Origin: Phocoena phocoena
Lineage: Eukaryota > Chordata > Mammalia > Artiodactyla > Phocoenidae
Assembly: GCF_963924675.1 (NCBI RefSeq)
Contig: NC_089220.1
Coordinates: 169,680,761-169,744,760, forward strand
Length of the DNA: 64,000 nt
Reading direction: 5' to 3'
The translations under genes and the position numbers were made by a program. Positions 44,178 to 55,349 of the stretch are shown in pieces; within the stretch, counting starts at the first letter, position 1; every line of letters begins with the position of its first letter. The notes beneath the pieces are model-generated. The model was not told the origin of the DNA, ran no database searches, and saw nothing but the letters and a program-made list of their open reading frames with translations.

Positions 44178-44552
44178 TTACAGCAGGTTCCTATTAGTTA
44201 CCTATTTTCTATATAGCAGTGTGTGTATGTCAATCCCAATCTCCCAATTTATCCCTCCTCACCTCCCTTTCATCCTTGGTAACCATTTGTTTTCTACATC
44301 TGTAACATTTCTGTTTTGTAAATAAGTTCATTTGTACCATTTTTTTAGATTCCACATATAAGCAATGTCATATATTTGTCTTTCTCTGTCTGACTTACTT
44401 CACTCAGTGTGACAATCTCTAGGTCCATCCATGTCGCTGCAAATGGCATTATTTTGTTCTTTTTTATGGTCAAGTAGTATTCCATTGTATATATGCACCG
44501 CATCTTTTTTTTATCCATTCCTCCGTCGATGGACATTTAGGCTGCTTCCATG
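44178..44552 (-). mobile_element. L1 3' fragment
   Basis: CAGGTTCCTATTAGTTACCT, GATTCCACATATAAGCAATG, TCTAGGTCCATCCATGTCGC and GTAGTATTCCATTGTATATA are the reverse complement of the 3' UTR and ORF2 end of an L1. Confidence 0.87.
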
Positions 44553-44579
44553 TTTTTTTTTTTTTTTTTTTTTTTTTTT
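44553..44579. repeat. Poly(T) run, 27 bases
   Basis: Uninterrupted T27 directly after the L1 fragment. It may be the tail of an unidentified minus-strand retroposon lying to its right. Confidence 0.95.
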
Positions 44580-44649
44580 GGTTCTCTGCAGAGCAATTGG
44601 TTCTATGGTCCTTTGGGGAGGTAATTCCACGGTATCTTAGGATTTGCCC

Positions 44650-44890
44650 ATTCTTTCATTCCACAAGGATTTATTTAGTGACCTATGTGCCAGGCACTGG
44701 GCTGAGTGCTGGGGACACACAGTGACCATGACACAGACCCAGCCCTCAAATTGTTGGTGGCTCTGGGAAACGCTGAGAAGTAAACAGGCGATGGCAGTGA
44801 GTTGTGATGAGTTGTGACAGTAAGAGGGAAACCTCAGGGGGAAGGGTGACAGCTAATGTCACTGAGCAGGAACCCAGGGGCCTTCCCGGA
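44650..44890 (-). mobile_element. L2 LINE fragment
   Basis: CACAAGGATTTATTTAGTGA, CCTATGTGCCAGGCACTGGG and CTGAGTGCTGGGGACACACA are the reverse complement of the L2 3' end. The sequence past the LTR at about 45480-45660 looks like its continuation. Confidence 0.75.
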
Positions 44891-44995
44891 CAGACACCCC
44901 ATGTCCTCCGCCTGCCTCTTGTTTATAGAAGAACTTTAGCCTCCTAGGCCTTCCCCAAGTCCCAAAGAGCAAATTTAATCAGAGAAGTGAGAAAA

Positions 44996-45468
44996 TGCAA
45001 AAACAAAGCAAAACAGTCAAGCCAGAGAAAATAATAATCGTTTAGCCATTAAACAAAATCAAGGACTCAAGGGTCACAGATAATATTCTGAACCATATCC
45101 TTTGAGCTGTTTTGGAGGTACTAAGCCCCTCACCAGGTGGAAGAAGTTAAGTGCACGCTGAACACAGGCACACAGACCCCAGACGGGTTGGAGCCAGAAG
45201 GTTGATGATGTTGACTCCCGACTACCTCTCCACCAACCAATCAGAAGAATGTCCACGAGCTGATCACACACCCCACAACCCTCTTCCTCATCCTGTCTTT
45301 AAAAAGCGTTCCCTGAAAGCCGTTGGGAGTTCAGGCCTTTTGAATATTGCTGCCCAAACTCCTTGCTTGGTGCCTGCAGTAAATGCTGTACTTCCCTTCA
45401 CCACGACTTGGTATCAGCAGTCAGCTTTACTGCATGCAGGAGAGTAGACCCAAGTCCGGTTTGGTAAC
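44996..45468 (+). mobile_element. ERV solo LTR (ERV1-like)
   Basis: This looks like a solo retroviral LTR ending in TTTGGTAACA. It has promoter-like parts in the right order: a CCAAT box (AACCAATCAGAAG, about 45234-45246), a weak TATA-like TTTAAAAAG (45297-45305), and a poly(A)-signal-like AGTAAATGCT before the U5-like end. No gag, pol or env sequence adjoins it. The left boundary is approximate and no target duplication is evident. Confidence 0.6.
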
Positions 45469-45479
45469 AGTAAGACCCA

Positions 45480-45660
45480 GACCTGGGAGGGGCAGGGGGG
45501 CCGGGGAAAGCCTTGCGGGGGAAAGTGTCTTCTAAGCTGTGAACTGAAAGTTTAACAGAAACCATCCAGGGACAGAGGTGAGGGTATGGGAAGGAGTGTT
45601 CTAGGAAGAGGGAATAACATTTGAAGCATGTTCTAAAAAGGGATGGGAAGAATATGAACT
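45480..45660 (-). mobile_element. L2-like continuation
   Basis: AAGGAGTGTTCTAGGAAGAG and the flanking purine-rich sequence resemble the upstream part of reverse L2, split from 44.65-44.89 kb by the LTR. Confidence 0.4.
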
Positions 45661-46139
45661 TCTCTTGTTTAGCCTAATCCAACATTTTCTTGATGGTCAA
45701 GGGTCGAGGATGACCTTTCCAAAACTGCTGCACATCAGTAATTACATCTCTTTTCTGTGACTCGAGTCCACTTCAGACGCCCCCAATCATACTTTCCCAG
45801 GGCAGGCTGGCCGACGGATTGTCATTTCACTGCCACTTGAGGTCTTATTTCCTGTTTAAGAGGGCGGCTGCTTTCTAAGATTTGGTATAAAAAAAGCAAC
45901 TAAAACACACCAGACCGCTCACCTCTAAGCATCTGAAGACGCTTCTTAACAACGTAAAGCTCCAAACGCTTTGTTAGTTAGTGACGCTGTGAACTGAAGA
46001 GACCTTGCTCACTTTGCAGTCCTGTCCACTGCCCCACCCTCCAAACCTCCAAATCCAAGAGGAAGTTTTAACTCTTAATACGAATGTGATCCTCTGAATC
46101 TAATCTAACAAGGACATAGTCCAAAATGTGAAAGAACCC
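45661..46139. other. No recognised feature
   Basis: No gene or repeat is recognised. Confidence 0.45.
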
Positions 46140-46530
46140 TACACAGGTAGATAAATTAATCACAGCATTTACTTGTAATTGTGGAAAAATTGTAAAGAAA
46201 CCTTCAATGGACCCAAATGGGTAAATGATTTGATACTAATGGAATATCCATTTCTGGAATTTATGCAGCTATTAACAAAGATGACAACTTACAGTAACTT
46301 GGAAAAGACTGACGAAAGACGTTAAGTGAAAAAAAATACAGAGAATTAGTCACACATTATGATTACAACCATGTAAGAAATACAAAGATGAAGAAAGCTG
46401 GAAAGAAATCTGCTAAAGTGAGAATAGTAGTCAAACTAGTATGCTATGGTTTTGAGCTTCTTCCCACGGTTTCTCTCTTCCCTACGCTGCATTTCTAATA
46501 CCTTTATAATTGAAATCTTATTAAAAGTAT
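46140..46530 (+). mobile_element. Old L1 (L1M-like) 3' fragment
   Basis: AAATGGGTAAATGATTTGAT, ATGCAGCTATTAACAAAGAT, GACGTTAAGTGAAAAAAAAT and a TTATGATTACAACCATGTAAG block follow the order of old L1M 3' ends, strongly diverged. Confidence 0.6.
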
Positions 46531-47668
46531 TCACTCTTTAAGTTAGCAGTTTGAACATTTTCAAATCCCAGCAGCAAGTACAAGTAAGAGATCTGAGTGT
46601 CAGGGCATCACTTCAACCTCCTGATGTACTGTAGCTTCTTCAGGGTAAAATAGGAGGGAGGATAAGGGGCACTGCCCTGAGAATTTTTATAGACATTGGA
46701 GAATATCAGGCAAATAGAGTTAGAAAAGCTGGAAGCAAGCAACAGATTTAGAGTGAAGTCAAGTTCGGAAACTTTTTTCTTTAGGGCTTTGAGGAAAACA
46801 ATGATACATAGTTTTTGAAGCTGAACAAAACCAGGGTCTATGATTCTAATTCCTACTCTGACTTCTCTGCCACTGATATGTTCTTAGTTTGGGGATAAAT
46901 GGATTGATTTCCTGTGTGTTAACTGACGTATAGATGGTCAACAGCGATGGCAGTGATGACCTATGGGAGGGGATCGGGGGTTACTGAGCCCTTAGAGGGA
47001 AGACAGAGCCAGGAGATTGTTTTTCTTTCTTCACATCTATGAAGGCGTAACTTGAAAACAACGAACTGTTTTCTACCCCCTCTGAGCCAGGAAGATGACA
47101 AAATCAGTCTTAATTGTAGCAAGAGTTCTCTAGGTTATATTATAGTTAACTCCTTCCATGTAGAAAGATTAGTTAATGGCAGTTGTGGAATTTCCTTTTC
47201 TAGAGATTTGTAACAATAGGTTAGATCTACATCTGGCCTCGAATGCCTTAGGCGTGGTGCACAAAGAAACAGAATGAGCAAAAATAGCACTCACACTCAC
47301 ACACAAATACCACCGTGTGCCCCAGTCCTCACTCACAGATTTTAACAGAGGTTTTAAAACAGTTTATATTCTCACCCACCCTTCAGCTGAATCCAAGTCT
47401 GAACTACATCAGTCACAGAAGAGACTTAGAAAGTTGGCCAAAAGGCATTTACCTGTACTAGGAGTTCCAGCTTCCGGTCATCAAGAAGATGTACTTGACA
47501 TCGACGGCCTTCCGTCATCTGAGAAAAAAGACAAATGATGGTCACCAAGAGTCTAGTGGCCTTTCACGGGTTAGAGGGTCCCCAATGCTGATGTCACCAG
47601 GCACGTTCCTCTGGGCAAAGCTTCCCCTGGGAGTTGGAGCCATATGAGGCCAAGATGCGGCAGGACTG
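46531..47668. other. 1.1 kb without a firmly recognised gene
   Basis: No repeat is recognised. A plus-strand frame at 47317-47538 without ATG start reads through 73 codons (ESKSELHQSQKRLRKLAKRH, then DVLDIDGLPSSEKK). A pyrimidine tract and AG (CTCACCCACCCTTCAG, ending about 47387) could serve as a splice acceptor. I match it to no known protein and there is no clear donor. Confidence 0.35.
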
Positions 47669-47860
47669 CGTCATTCATTCATTCAACAATATTTATCGAG
47701 CATATTCTGTGTGCCAAGCACTATTCAGAGAGCTGGGTGCAGAGCAGCACACAAGACTAGGTCCCTGCCCTCATGGAGCTTACATTCTAACAGGGAGATG
47801 TAAGATAAATTAGCAAATGCGTATATACCATAATATCAGGTGGTGGTAAGTGTTCTTCAT
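47669..47860 (-). mobile_element. L2 LINE fragment
   Basis: An ATTCATTCATTCAACAATATTTATCGAGC block, CTGTGTGCCAAGCACTATTC and TGCCCTCATGGAGCTTACAT are a clear reverse-complement L2 3' end. Confidence 0.8.
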
Positions 47861-48124
47861 TCTTGAGTCATTCTTCCGTTCAATAATTTTATTACCGTGC
47901 ATTAGGGACACAGTTCAGTAGCTGGTCTCTGCACCTCTCGCCTCATCCCCCTAACTGACGACCACCCCGCTGCCAGCTGCATTTGATTTCTGTGTTAATC
48001 ATCCCCTCTCCTCATTTATGACTCTACTCCGTACAGAGCTTTCACTTATGTTACAGGAACCCTGGAGATAAGTGCTCACAGCTGAACTTGACCCCTGACC
48101 CTTGTACCTTTCACCACTAACATA

Positions 48125-48290
48125 TCTGTGTAATAGGAAGAGCATCTTGGCAGGAACTGGAAGACCCAAGTCAAATCTTAGCCCCGCTGATTACTGGCTG
48201 CAGGACTTTGAACAAGCCTCTGTTCATCTCTGCACCCCTATCTCAGACACAAAAGCGAGTGGGCAGGCCCAATGCGGGTGCTGGTGAATG
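48125..48290 (+). mobile_element. MIR SINE fragment
   Basis: GCTGATTACTGGCTGCAGGA and CTTTGAACAAGCCTCTGTTC match the MIR body. The 3' half is degraded. Confidence 0.5.
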
Positions 48291-48345
48291 TTTAACAGTT
48301 GGCTTTCTGGAAGGAGAGAGTTTTACTTTGTAGCATTTGCTGGAG

Positions 48346-48420
48346 CCCTGGCATCACCCTCGAAGGAAATCCTCTGAAGAGCAAGCCTTCTGGTAGCTGT
48401 CACAGCTGGCCACCACTCTA
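48346..48420 (+). repeat. Diverged repeat of unknown family, copy A
   Basis: CCTGGCATCACCCTCGAAGG and the following 55 bp align with 51327-51401 (copy B) at roughly three quarters identity by hand, with two small gaps. I do not recognise the family. Confidence 0.55.
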
Positions 48421-49261
48421 ACCAAAAGGTGTCTTGCCTCTCCAAGTATCTTCACCATCTCTGATTTCAAGCTACTGTCAGGATAACACTGAGTGTTTCT
48501 AACAGACAGATGTAACACATACCACCTGCAGATAGAATGCCACTGGGAGAGGGCATGCCCCTTCCCCATACCTTCCCTATGCATCTCTTCTACCTGGCTG
48601 TTCCTGAGTTTTGTCCTTTTATAATAAACCAGTAATCTAGTAAGTTAAAAACAAAACAAAACAAAAACCGATACACACTACCTCAAGAGTGTAGATGCTA
48701 GCAAAGGACAGTAAAATAATTAGGAAGCAGATTGATTTATGCAGTTATTATAGTATTTATTACCCTTGCTTTTAATATAATTTATTTAACTGTAAGTTTA
48801 TATAATTTAGTGTTAGTAATGCCTATGTTTTACAAGCGGAGCACAAAATTCCTGAAAATATAACAATTGGTGCTCATGAGCTGCCCCAGTACAGCTGCCA
48901 GGACCAGAAGACCCAAGGACTCCTTTCGGTCCTTGGATTTTTATATGACTGTAGCCCCCACAGAAGCCACCTTCTTCTCCCCCAGCTACCAGCCACTTCA
49001 CGCAGATCCAAAGGAAGGATGCACATGGGCTGATTCCGGCCCTGCCTCACTACATGGGCATCAGAGTCCCTTCCTGGAAGCGCCTTCTGCAGGAAACACG
49101 CAGAAGGTGGCCTCTTCTCTTGTTGCCCAACCCGGCTCATTCCCTGATCATCGGCACGTGCAAAGCTGCTGTGTACTCCTACGAGAGAATTCTTTCTCCT
49201 TCCCCTGAAGAAGGCAACGAAGTCATATTATTATTCACGCTTCCATCAAGTCATATTATCA
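48421..49261. other. No recognised feature
   Basis: No gene or named repeat. Overlapping open frames of 62-113 codons on both strands at 48813-49278 show no domain. Confidence 0.45.
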
Positions 49262-49800
49262 CTCACAGTGATTCATAAGAATATGATTCAGCCGTAAAAA
49301 AGAGGAAATCTTGTTACTGGTGACGACATGGATGGACTTGGAGGGCACTATGCTCGGTGAAATAAGTCAGACAGAAGAAGACAAATACTGTATGATCTCA
49401 CTTATATGTGGAATCTAAAACAAACAAACAAACAAAACCAAAAAACCATGAGCCCCTAGATACAGAGAACACGCTGGTGGTTGCCAAAGACAGGGGATGG
49501 ACATGGGGGGCGGGTGTGAATTGGGGAAGGCGGTCAAAAAGTACAAGCTTCCAGTTAAAATAAATAAGACTTGGGAATGTAGCTAACTATAATGAATAAT
49601 ACTGTGTCATATATTTGAGAGCTGCTAAGACAGCAGATATTAAAAGTTCTCGTCACAAGAAAAAAATTTTGTAACATATATGGGGACAGATGTTAGCTAG
49701 ACTTACTGTGGTGATCATGTCACAATATATACAGATATCGAATAATTATGTTGCATGCCTTAATATAATCTTATAAGTCAACTATATCCCAATTTAAAAA
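49262..49800 (+). mobile_element. L1 3' fragment
   Basis: The ORF2 end (ATGATTCAGCCGTAAAAAAG, GGCACTATGCTCGGTGAAAT) and a 3' UTR (TGGTGGTTGCCAAAGACAGG, CTAACTATAATGAATAATAC, ATGTCACAATATATACAGAT) form an L1MA-like fragment in forward orientation. Confidence 0.87.
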
Positions 49801-49980
49801 AAGAAAACAACTTTTACAAAATAAATAAAAAACTTTGCTGGAAAAAAAAATCCATTGGCTTCATCTCAATCATTCACCCCTCTAAGTTCAAAGAAAACTA
49901 CTATAATTATAAATTACACGAAAATATATGCTTCCATACCAAAATGTATAAATTATTCTTTTAGCAAAAAAGTGCACCCA

Positions 49981-50311
49981 GGGCTTCCCTGGTGGTGCAG
50001 TGGTTAAGAATCCGTCTGCCAATGCAGGCGACACGGGTTCGAGCCCTGGTCCAGGAAAATCCCACATGCCGCGGAGCAACTAAGCCCATGCGCCACAACT
50101 ACTGAGCCTGCGCTCTAGAGCCCGCGAGCCACAACTACTGCAGCCCGCGTGCCACAACTACTGAAGCCCGAGCGCCTAGACCCCGTGCTCCGCAACAAGA
50201 GAAGCCCCCGCAATGAGAAGCCCGTGCACTGCAACGACGAGTAGCCCCCACTCACTGCAACTAAAGAAAGCCCACACGCAGCAAAGAAGACCCAACGCAG
50301 CCAAAAAAAAA
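49981..50311 (+). mobile_element. CHR-1 SINE
   Basis: This is a full-length CHR-1 SINE, with GGGCTTCCCTGGTGGTGCAG at its start, three ACAACTACTG units, and a GCAAAGAAGACCCAACGCAG end with an A tail. The target duplication is AAAAAAGTGCACCC upstream (ending 49979) and AAAAAAGTGTACCC downstream (50312-50325). In reverse, its body gives open frames of about 70 codons that are not genes. Confidence 0.95.
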
Positions 50312-50329
50312 AAAAAAGTGTACCCCAAA

Positions 50330-53300
50330 TGTTCAAGTTTCAATAGGGCAGCTGACAGCAACTGCACAAGTACTCTGGATAACATTTTAGATATTCAGCA
50401 CTTGAGTTCTCATTAGGAAGAACTCAAGATCAACAGAGAGGGAGTTCTAGAAAGGAGAGTGCTACAACCATCTGGCATATTATTTTGGAATTCCTTCAAA
50501 AACATTTATTAAGAATTTGAGAAAATTCTCTGAAGGGTGGGGACAATTTTAAGGAATTTTTAGAAAGCAATTCTGCTTGTCCTGTGTATATTTAAAGCAC
50601 AAAGTTTTGAACTTCCTTTTACTGTAAAAGGTTAAGTGTATAAACATGTTCTTGAGTTACTTATTCACGTTCTAATAAGCTGTATAAAAACCAAGGAAAA
50701 CTGGTATCCAAGACATTACTGTATCAAATAAAGTTCTAATCACAGTCATAAAGAAGAGGTAGCCTATCATTTTCTCAAAATATTTCCAAGCATGCAAAGT
50801 GTGACGTGACCCCGAGTTCATACCCATACCTAAAGGTGTATCGTGAGATTCTCATTTTCATCTGAAACATACAATTCCCATTCCCTTGATCTCACCTTAT
50901 CGGCTTAGCAGTTTAAAGAAGTAGCTATGCATCCAGATGTTAAGATCTACCCAAGGAGCTTCCAATTCATTCTTCTCTTCAACGAAATCTCATTACTAAG
51001 CCCTGAGGAATTTATAAGCACACTCCCTATTCTAATAGGAAATTTACAAGCTGCCTCCCTTTTGGAAGGCAAACTGTCCCCGAGAAAAGTCAGCACAGAG
51101 AAGTGAGTCTAAACCGAGACTCAACTGTGAATCATCACGTCTTTGAAAGCACAACTTTCTTTTGACAGCACAGCTGTGGCTTTTTTTCTCAAAAGGGAGA
51201 CCTGTCTATTGTTCTACACGGATGGGAGATCGGAGCAGCCTGTTCTCGTCATCAGTTCAGAAGAAGTTTGCCGTCCTGGGTGTGTACGGAGAAAGAGTGG
51301 CTGGACATCTGTAGCTCTGTCTGGCTTCCTGGCATCACCCTCAAAGGAAATGCTTTTGGAGAACAAGGCTTCTTGCAGATGTCAGCTGGCTACCGCTCCA
51401 GCCATAAATCGACTTGTTACGGTACAATCCCATACCAAGCAGAAGCCTGCCAAGTGCACTGTGACCCTCAAAGGATACACAGAAAAGTGTTATTTTGAAA
51501 GTGAGGTGTCCACCCCATTTATCCAACTTTGCTGTTAAGACACACACCGAATCACGAAAACTACATTTAAACATGGCAATGCATTTGTAACACGAGCTTA
51601 AGTGAACACAGTAGAATATGAGACGTGCACTATAAAGGCAGCCAATAAAATTGTCATGAACATGTACGGGAATGAAGAGGCAAAAATAAGACAGTTGATG
51701 TGCTAGGTTAATAGGCTTATGGGTGGTCCCCTATCCCCACCCCTACCCAAATATGACTTCACATCTTTTTTCTTTTTCAGTTAAAAAATGTAAAAAAGAA
51801 ACTTAATCTAGAAATATGAAGGACACTTTGAGGTCAGCCATAGGAAATGGAGCTCAAGAAGCTTCCTTCTCAGAAAACTCTTCCTAGATTGCCTATATTT
51901 TAACATATCAAATCAAACTAATTAATTTACAAATGAGAATTATGATTGTCACAGATGTTAGAAATCTCAAGACCGAAAGTTTCACACCTTCTCTCCCTGC
52001 AGGAGGAATTCATGGGAGACCGACTGAGACCAGAAAGGATTCAGGGAGCACAGGATCTGAAAGGCGGGGACTACAAATACCTGTGTTCGAGGGCCTCCGT
52101 CTACCAGAGCCTAACATATTCTTGATGGCGGAAGGGGGTTCTGTCCAAGTATGACAGAGGAGTCCCCTCTGCAGGGCATCACCGAAAAACAAATAACTAA
52201 CTACCTAACTAGCAATGACAAACTCCCCCAAAGGGAGATTCTGAAGAGCTTTACGTGGAGGGGTACAGGGTTCAGCATGTGAAAATATGTTTTATTAGGA
52301 ATGTTTTCTCTTCAAATTCAGAACTAAGTAAACCCCATTCCAATATGCTTCTTGTTATCACCTTTTTCTCTACACATCACCCCCTCCTCTCTCTCCCTCT
52401 TTGAGTCACTTCTTGGATGTCCCCTCTCCCCTTTTTCTTGCCCCTTGTCAAATGTGTTATCTACTATGGTATATACATGAAGTGGAAGTACTCTGAAGAA
52501 ATAACCCTAGTTCCCCTGTTCATAATATTTTCAGAGAAAACTAATGCAATTGTGCAAATGACAACAGGGTAACAGATAATAAACTTAGAAAAACATACGA
52601 CTTCAAAAAATAAAAACTGAAGCCCATTCAATTAATGCATGTTACCATAATATTTCCTGAGACTAATTTATACTGGAACTGTTATCACTAAGACACTGGG
52701 GGCTGAGGTGAGGGTAGGGAGGGAAGGAGAGCCCGGTTCCTAGTTACCACGTGCCTACTTGTTCATAGCTCTGCACAAGCTACCAAGCTGTGATTCAGAT
52801 TCACTTTAGAGACAATACCTCATGGACAATAAAATAAGAAATATTAAAGACTCATTTGAATTGCACAAAACCAAGAATTCACATTTCCAAAACACACTTT
52901 GGAGAGTTGTCAGTACTCCCCCAAACAACCCGAAATCCGACCCTTTAAAACGTTATCATCAAAGAGAAAATTCCGATTTCTGAAGTGTCCAAGCCAAGGC
53001 CCAGACCTAGAGACGTTAAGTCTTAGAGCACGTCCTGTGAGCACGGTCCATGAAGCCACGGAGCGTCCCGAGGATGCCAGAAGTATGACAGCAGCACCTC
53101 ACAATCTGCCCTCTGACGCAGGCCATTCTGTGGCTCGGAAGGAAATTCCAGAGACATGACTACAAGTTCCCAGGGAAAATCACTGTTGGGCCTTCTGCTG
53201 TTTGGGTCACCTCAATGTGTCACATCCCTCTCTCCACTTCAGTTTCCTCTGCAGGTAAATGAGGACCCAAGGACTCACCTAAGTACCAGAAAGTCACAGG

Positions 53301-53535
53301 ATACCAGAATCGCAGTAATTGTGAAGCTGTCACATCCAGGAGACGAATAAAGGCAACACATTCACAGTGGCCTCAAGAAAGTCAACCCCACAGTAAATGA
53401 CTACACAGATAGAAAGGATTTCAGGCAAATTAAAAGTTGTTAAAAGTATTCACCCATCTGCCGCTCACACCTAACCTGTACCGTGGACATACCAGATATA
53501 ATAAGTTGTTATAATGTATATTTCAAACATTATAA
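50330..53535. other. 3.2 kb repeat-poor stretch, no gene recognised
   Basis: Apart from copy B of the unknown repeat (51327-51401) and a possible MIR scrap near 53220-53260, I recognise no repeat. A plus-strand frame of 131 codons at 51143-51538 covers copy B; an overlapping second frame of 76 codons is also open. Neither has a domain I recognise, and copy A at 48.3 kb does not keep the frame, so I treat both as chance frames. Confidence 0.4.
51327..51401 (+). repeat. Diverged repeat of unknown family, copy B
   Basis: CCTGGCATCACCCTCAAAGG and the following 55 bp resemble copy A at 48346-48420. Similarity outside this core is not evident by eye. Confidence 0.55.
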
Positions 53536-53551
53536 TAAAAGTGCATGAGGG

Positions 53552-53667
53552 TCAACAGGGAGGGGATATGGGGATATATGGATATATATAGCTGATTCAC
53601 TTTGTTATACAGCAGAAACTAACACACCGTTGTAAAGCAATTCTACTCCAATAAAGATGTTAAAAAA
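53552..53667 (+). mobile_element. Very short L1 insertion (116 bp)
   Basis: Only the end of an L1 3' UTR was inserted (TGATTCACTTTGTTATACAG, ACTCCAATAAAGATG, A tail). It lies between perfect 15-bp target duplications AAAAGTGCATGAGGG (53537-53551 and 53668-53682). Confidence 0.93.
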
Positions 53668-53849
53668 AAAAGTGCATGAGGGGCCTCTGCTTATAACCTT
53701 TAAAAAAGTTAAAGGTATATTGTCCATTTTTACTATGGTTTTTCCCTCTGTCTGATTTATCTCAAGCTTATTACCTTTTTTTGTCTCTAAGTGACATCAT
53801 ATTAAAATAAAGATGCTCATGGAAAGAAAGGAGATATCAAGCATTAGAC

Positions 53850-53942
53850 AGCAGAAGTCTGATTCAGAGAGAATGACTCGGTCCCAGCTTTGCTCCATGA
53901 CCTCTGGCAAGTTGTTTCACCTCTGTCTTTATTAGGAGTCTC
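53850..53942 (+). mobile_element. MIR SINE fragment
   Basis: GCTTTGCTCCATGACCTCTG and GCAAGTTGTTTCACCTCTGT are MIR 5'-half blocks. Confidence 0.55.
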
Positions 53943-54094
53943 CTGGGTTCAGAAGGACACACACAGGCATGTTCTTGAGGTTCTCGGCGGCTGAATACAG
54001 TCAGAAATGATAAAACCCAGATGAAAGTGATTAAATGCGTGGCCCTATTATAAACAAATTTACATGGCCATGGAACGTAATATAAGAACTGAAG

Positions 54095-54312
54095 GGACTT
54101 CTCTGGTGGCGCAGTGGATAAGGCTCCGTGCTCCCAATGCAGGGGGCCCGGGTTTGATCCCAGGTTAGGGAACTAGATCCCACGTGCATGCTGCGACTAA
54201 GAGTTTGCATGCCACAACTAAGGAGCCCGTGAGCCACAACTAAGGAGCCCGCCTGCTGCAAATGAGACCTGGCACAAGCAAATAAATAACTAAATGAATA
54301 AATATTAAAAAA
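54095..54312 (+). mobile_element. Older CHR-1/Bov-tA-like SINE
   Basis: GGGACTTCTCTGGTGGCGCA, a GGCTCCGTGCTCCCAATGCA block, a B-box region (GGTTTGATCCC) and repeated ACAACTAAGGAGCC units end in an AAATAAATAACTAAA-rich tail. The possible target duplication is weak (AAGAACTGAA before, AAGAATGGAA after). This is the older SINE subtype shared with ruminants. Confidence 0.82.
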
Positions 54313-54794
54313 AAAAAAGAATGGAAACAGCCTTGCATTCTTCAAAGCCTGACCCTCTGCAAGTGTGCACTTGATGAGGTCATGAGTGCGGCCAGTGTTT
54401 CACTGGAGGATCTTTGGAAAGCAGACTGTGGTGGCTGCTGCCCGGGTCTCTCTGCCTCCAGTGAAAGGAAACTGGGTTTTCTCTGGTGACACAAGAAGAG
54501 GAGTCGTGGTGTTGTGTGGGTACTAAGGGCTTGGGGACAGCAGAGGGCCGTGTGGGCAGGTGTGTCACAGGGATGATCAAATCTGACTCCATATCGGATC
54601 TGTCTCTTTTTCTTTAAGCTTCGTATCCTATTGTTTTCCCTGAAAGTTAATCACTGAAGGAATGTTGCCTACAGCCTGCAGTGCACAGGATACCCCATTC
54701 TCAAGGCTCTGACCTTTAAAGGTATAACTTTTCCATTCATAAGAGATAAAAAGTTACAGAACAGAAAATAACATGCCTTTTTTTCCAAATCCAT
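54313..54794. other. No recognised feature
   Basis: No gene or repeat is recognised. Confidence 0.45.
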
Positions 54795-55342
54795 TAATCG
54801 CATTATTTTTTGAATTTTATTTTATTTTTTTATATAGCAGGTTCTTATTAGTTATCTATTTTATATATATTTGTGTATACATGTCGATCCCAATCGCTCA
54901 GTTCATCCCACCACCCCCCGTCCCCCGCCCCGCTTTCCCCCCTGGTGTCCATACGTTTGTTCTCTACATCTGTGTCTCTATTTCTGCCCTGCAAACCGGT
55001 TCATCTGTACCATTTTTCTAGGTTCCACATATATGCGTTAATATACGATATTTGTTTTTCTCTTTCTGACTTACTTCACTCTGTATGACAGTCTCTAGAT
55101 CCATCCACGTCTCTACAAATGACCCAACTTCGTTCCTTTTTATGGCTGAGTAATATTCCATTGTATATATTACCACACCTTCTTTATCCATTCGTCTGTC
55201 GATGGGCATTTAGGTTGCTTCCATGCCCTGGCTATTGTAAATAGTGCTGCTGTCAACATTGGGGGGCATGTGTCTTTTTGAATGATGGTTTTCTCTCGGT
55301 ATATGCCCAGGAGTGGGATTGCTGGGTCATAATAACATTTGT
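54795..55342 (-). mobile_element. L1 3' fragment
   Basis: Reverse complement of an L1 3' UTR and ORF2 C-terminus. It includes AGCAGGTTCTTATTAGTTAT, TCTGACTTACTTCACTCTGT, GAGTAATATTCCATTGTATA and AGGAGTGGGATTGCTGGGTC. On the minus strand, pieces of the ORF2 end remain readable (PAIPLLGIYREKTIIQKDTC). Confidence 0.9.
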
Positions 55343-55349
55343 CTTGTTG

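Noticed and set aside
51143..51538. 131-codon plus-strand frame considered as an exon
   Set aside because: A second overlapping frame is also open, the region holds a diverged repeat copy, and no known domain or clear splice sites were found.
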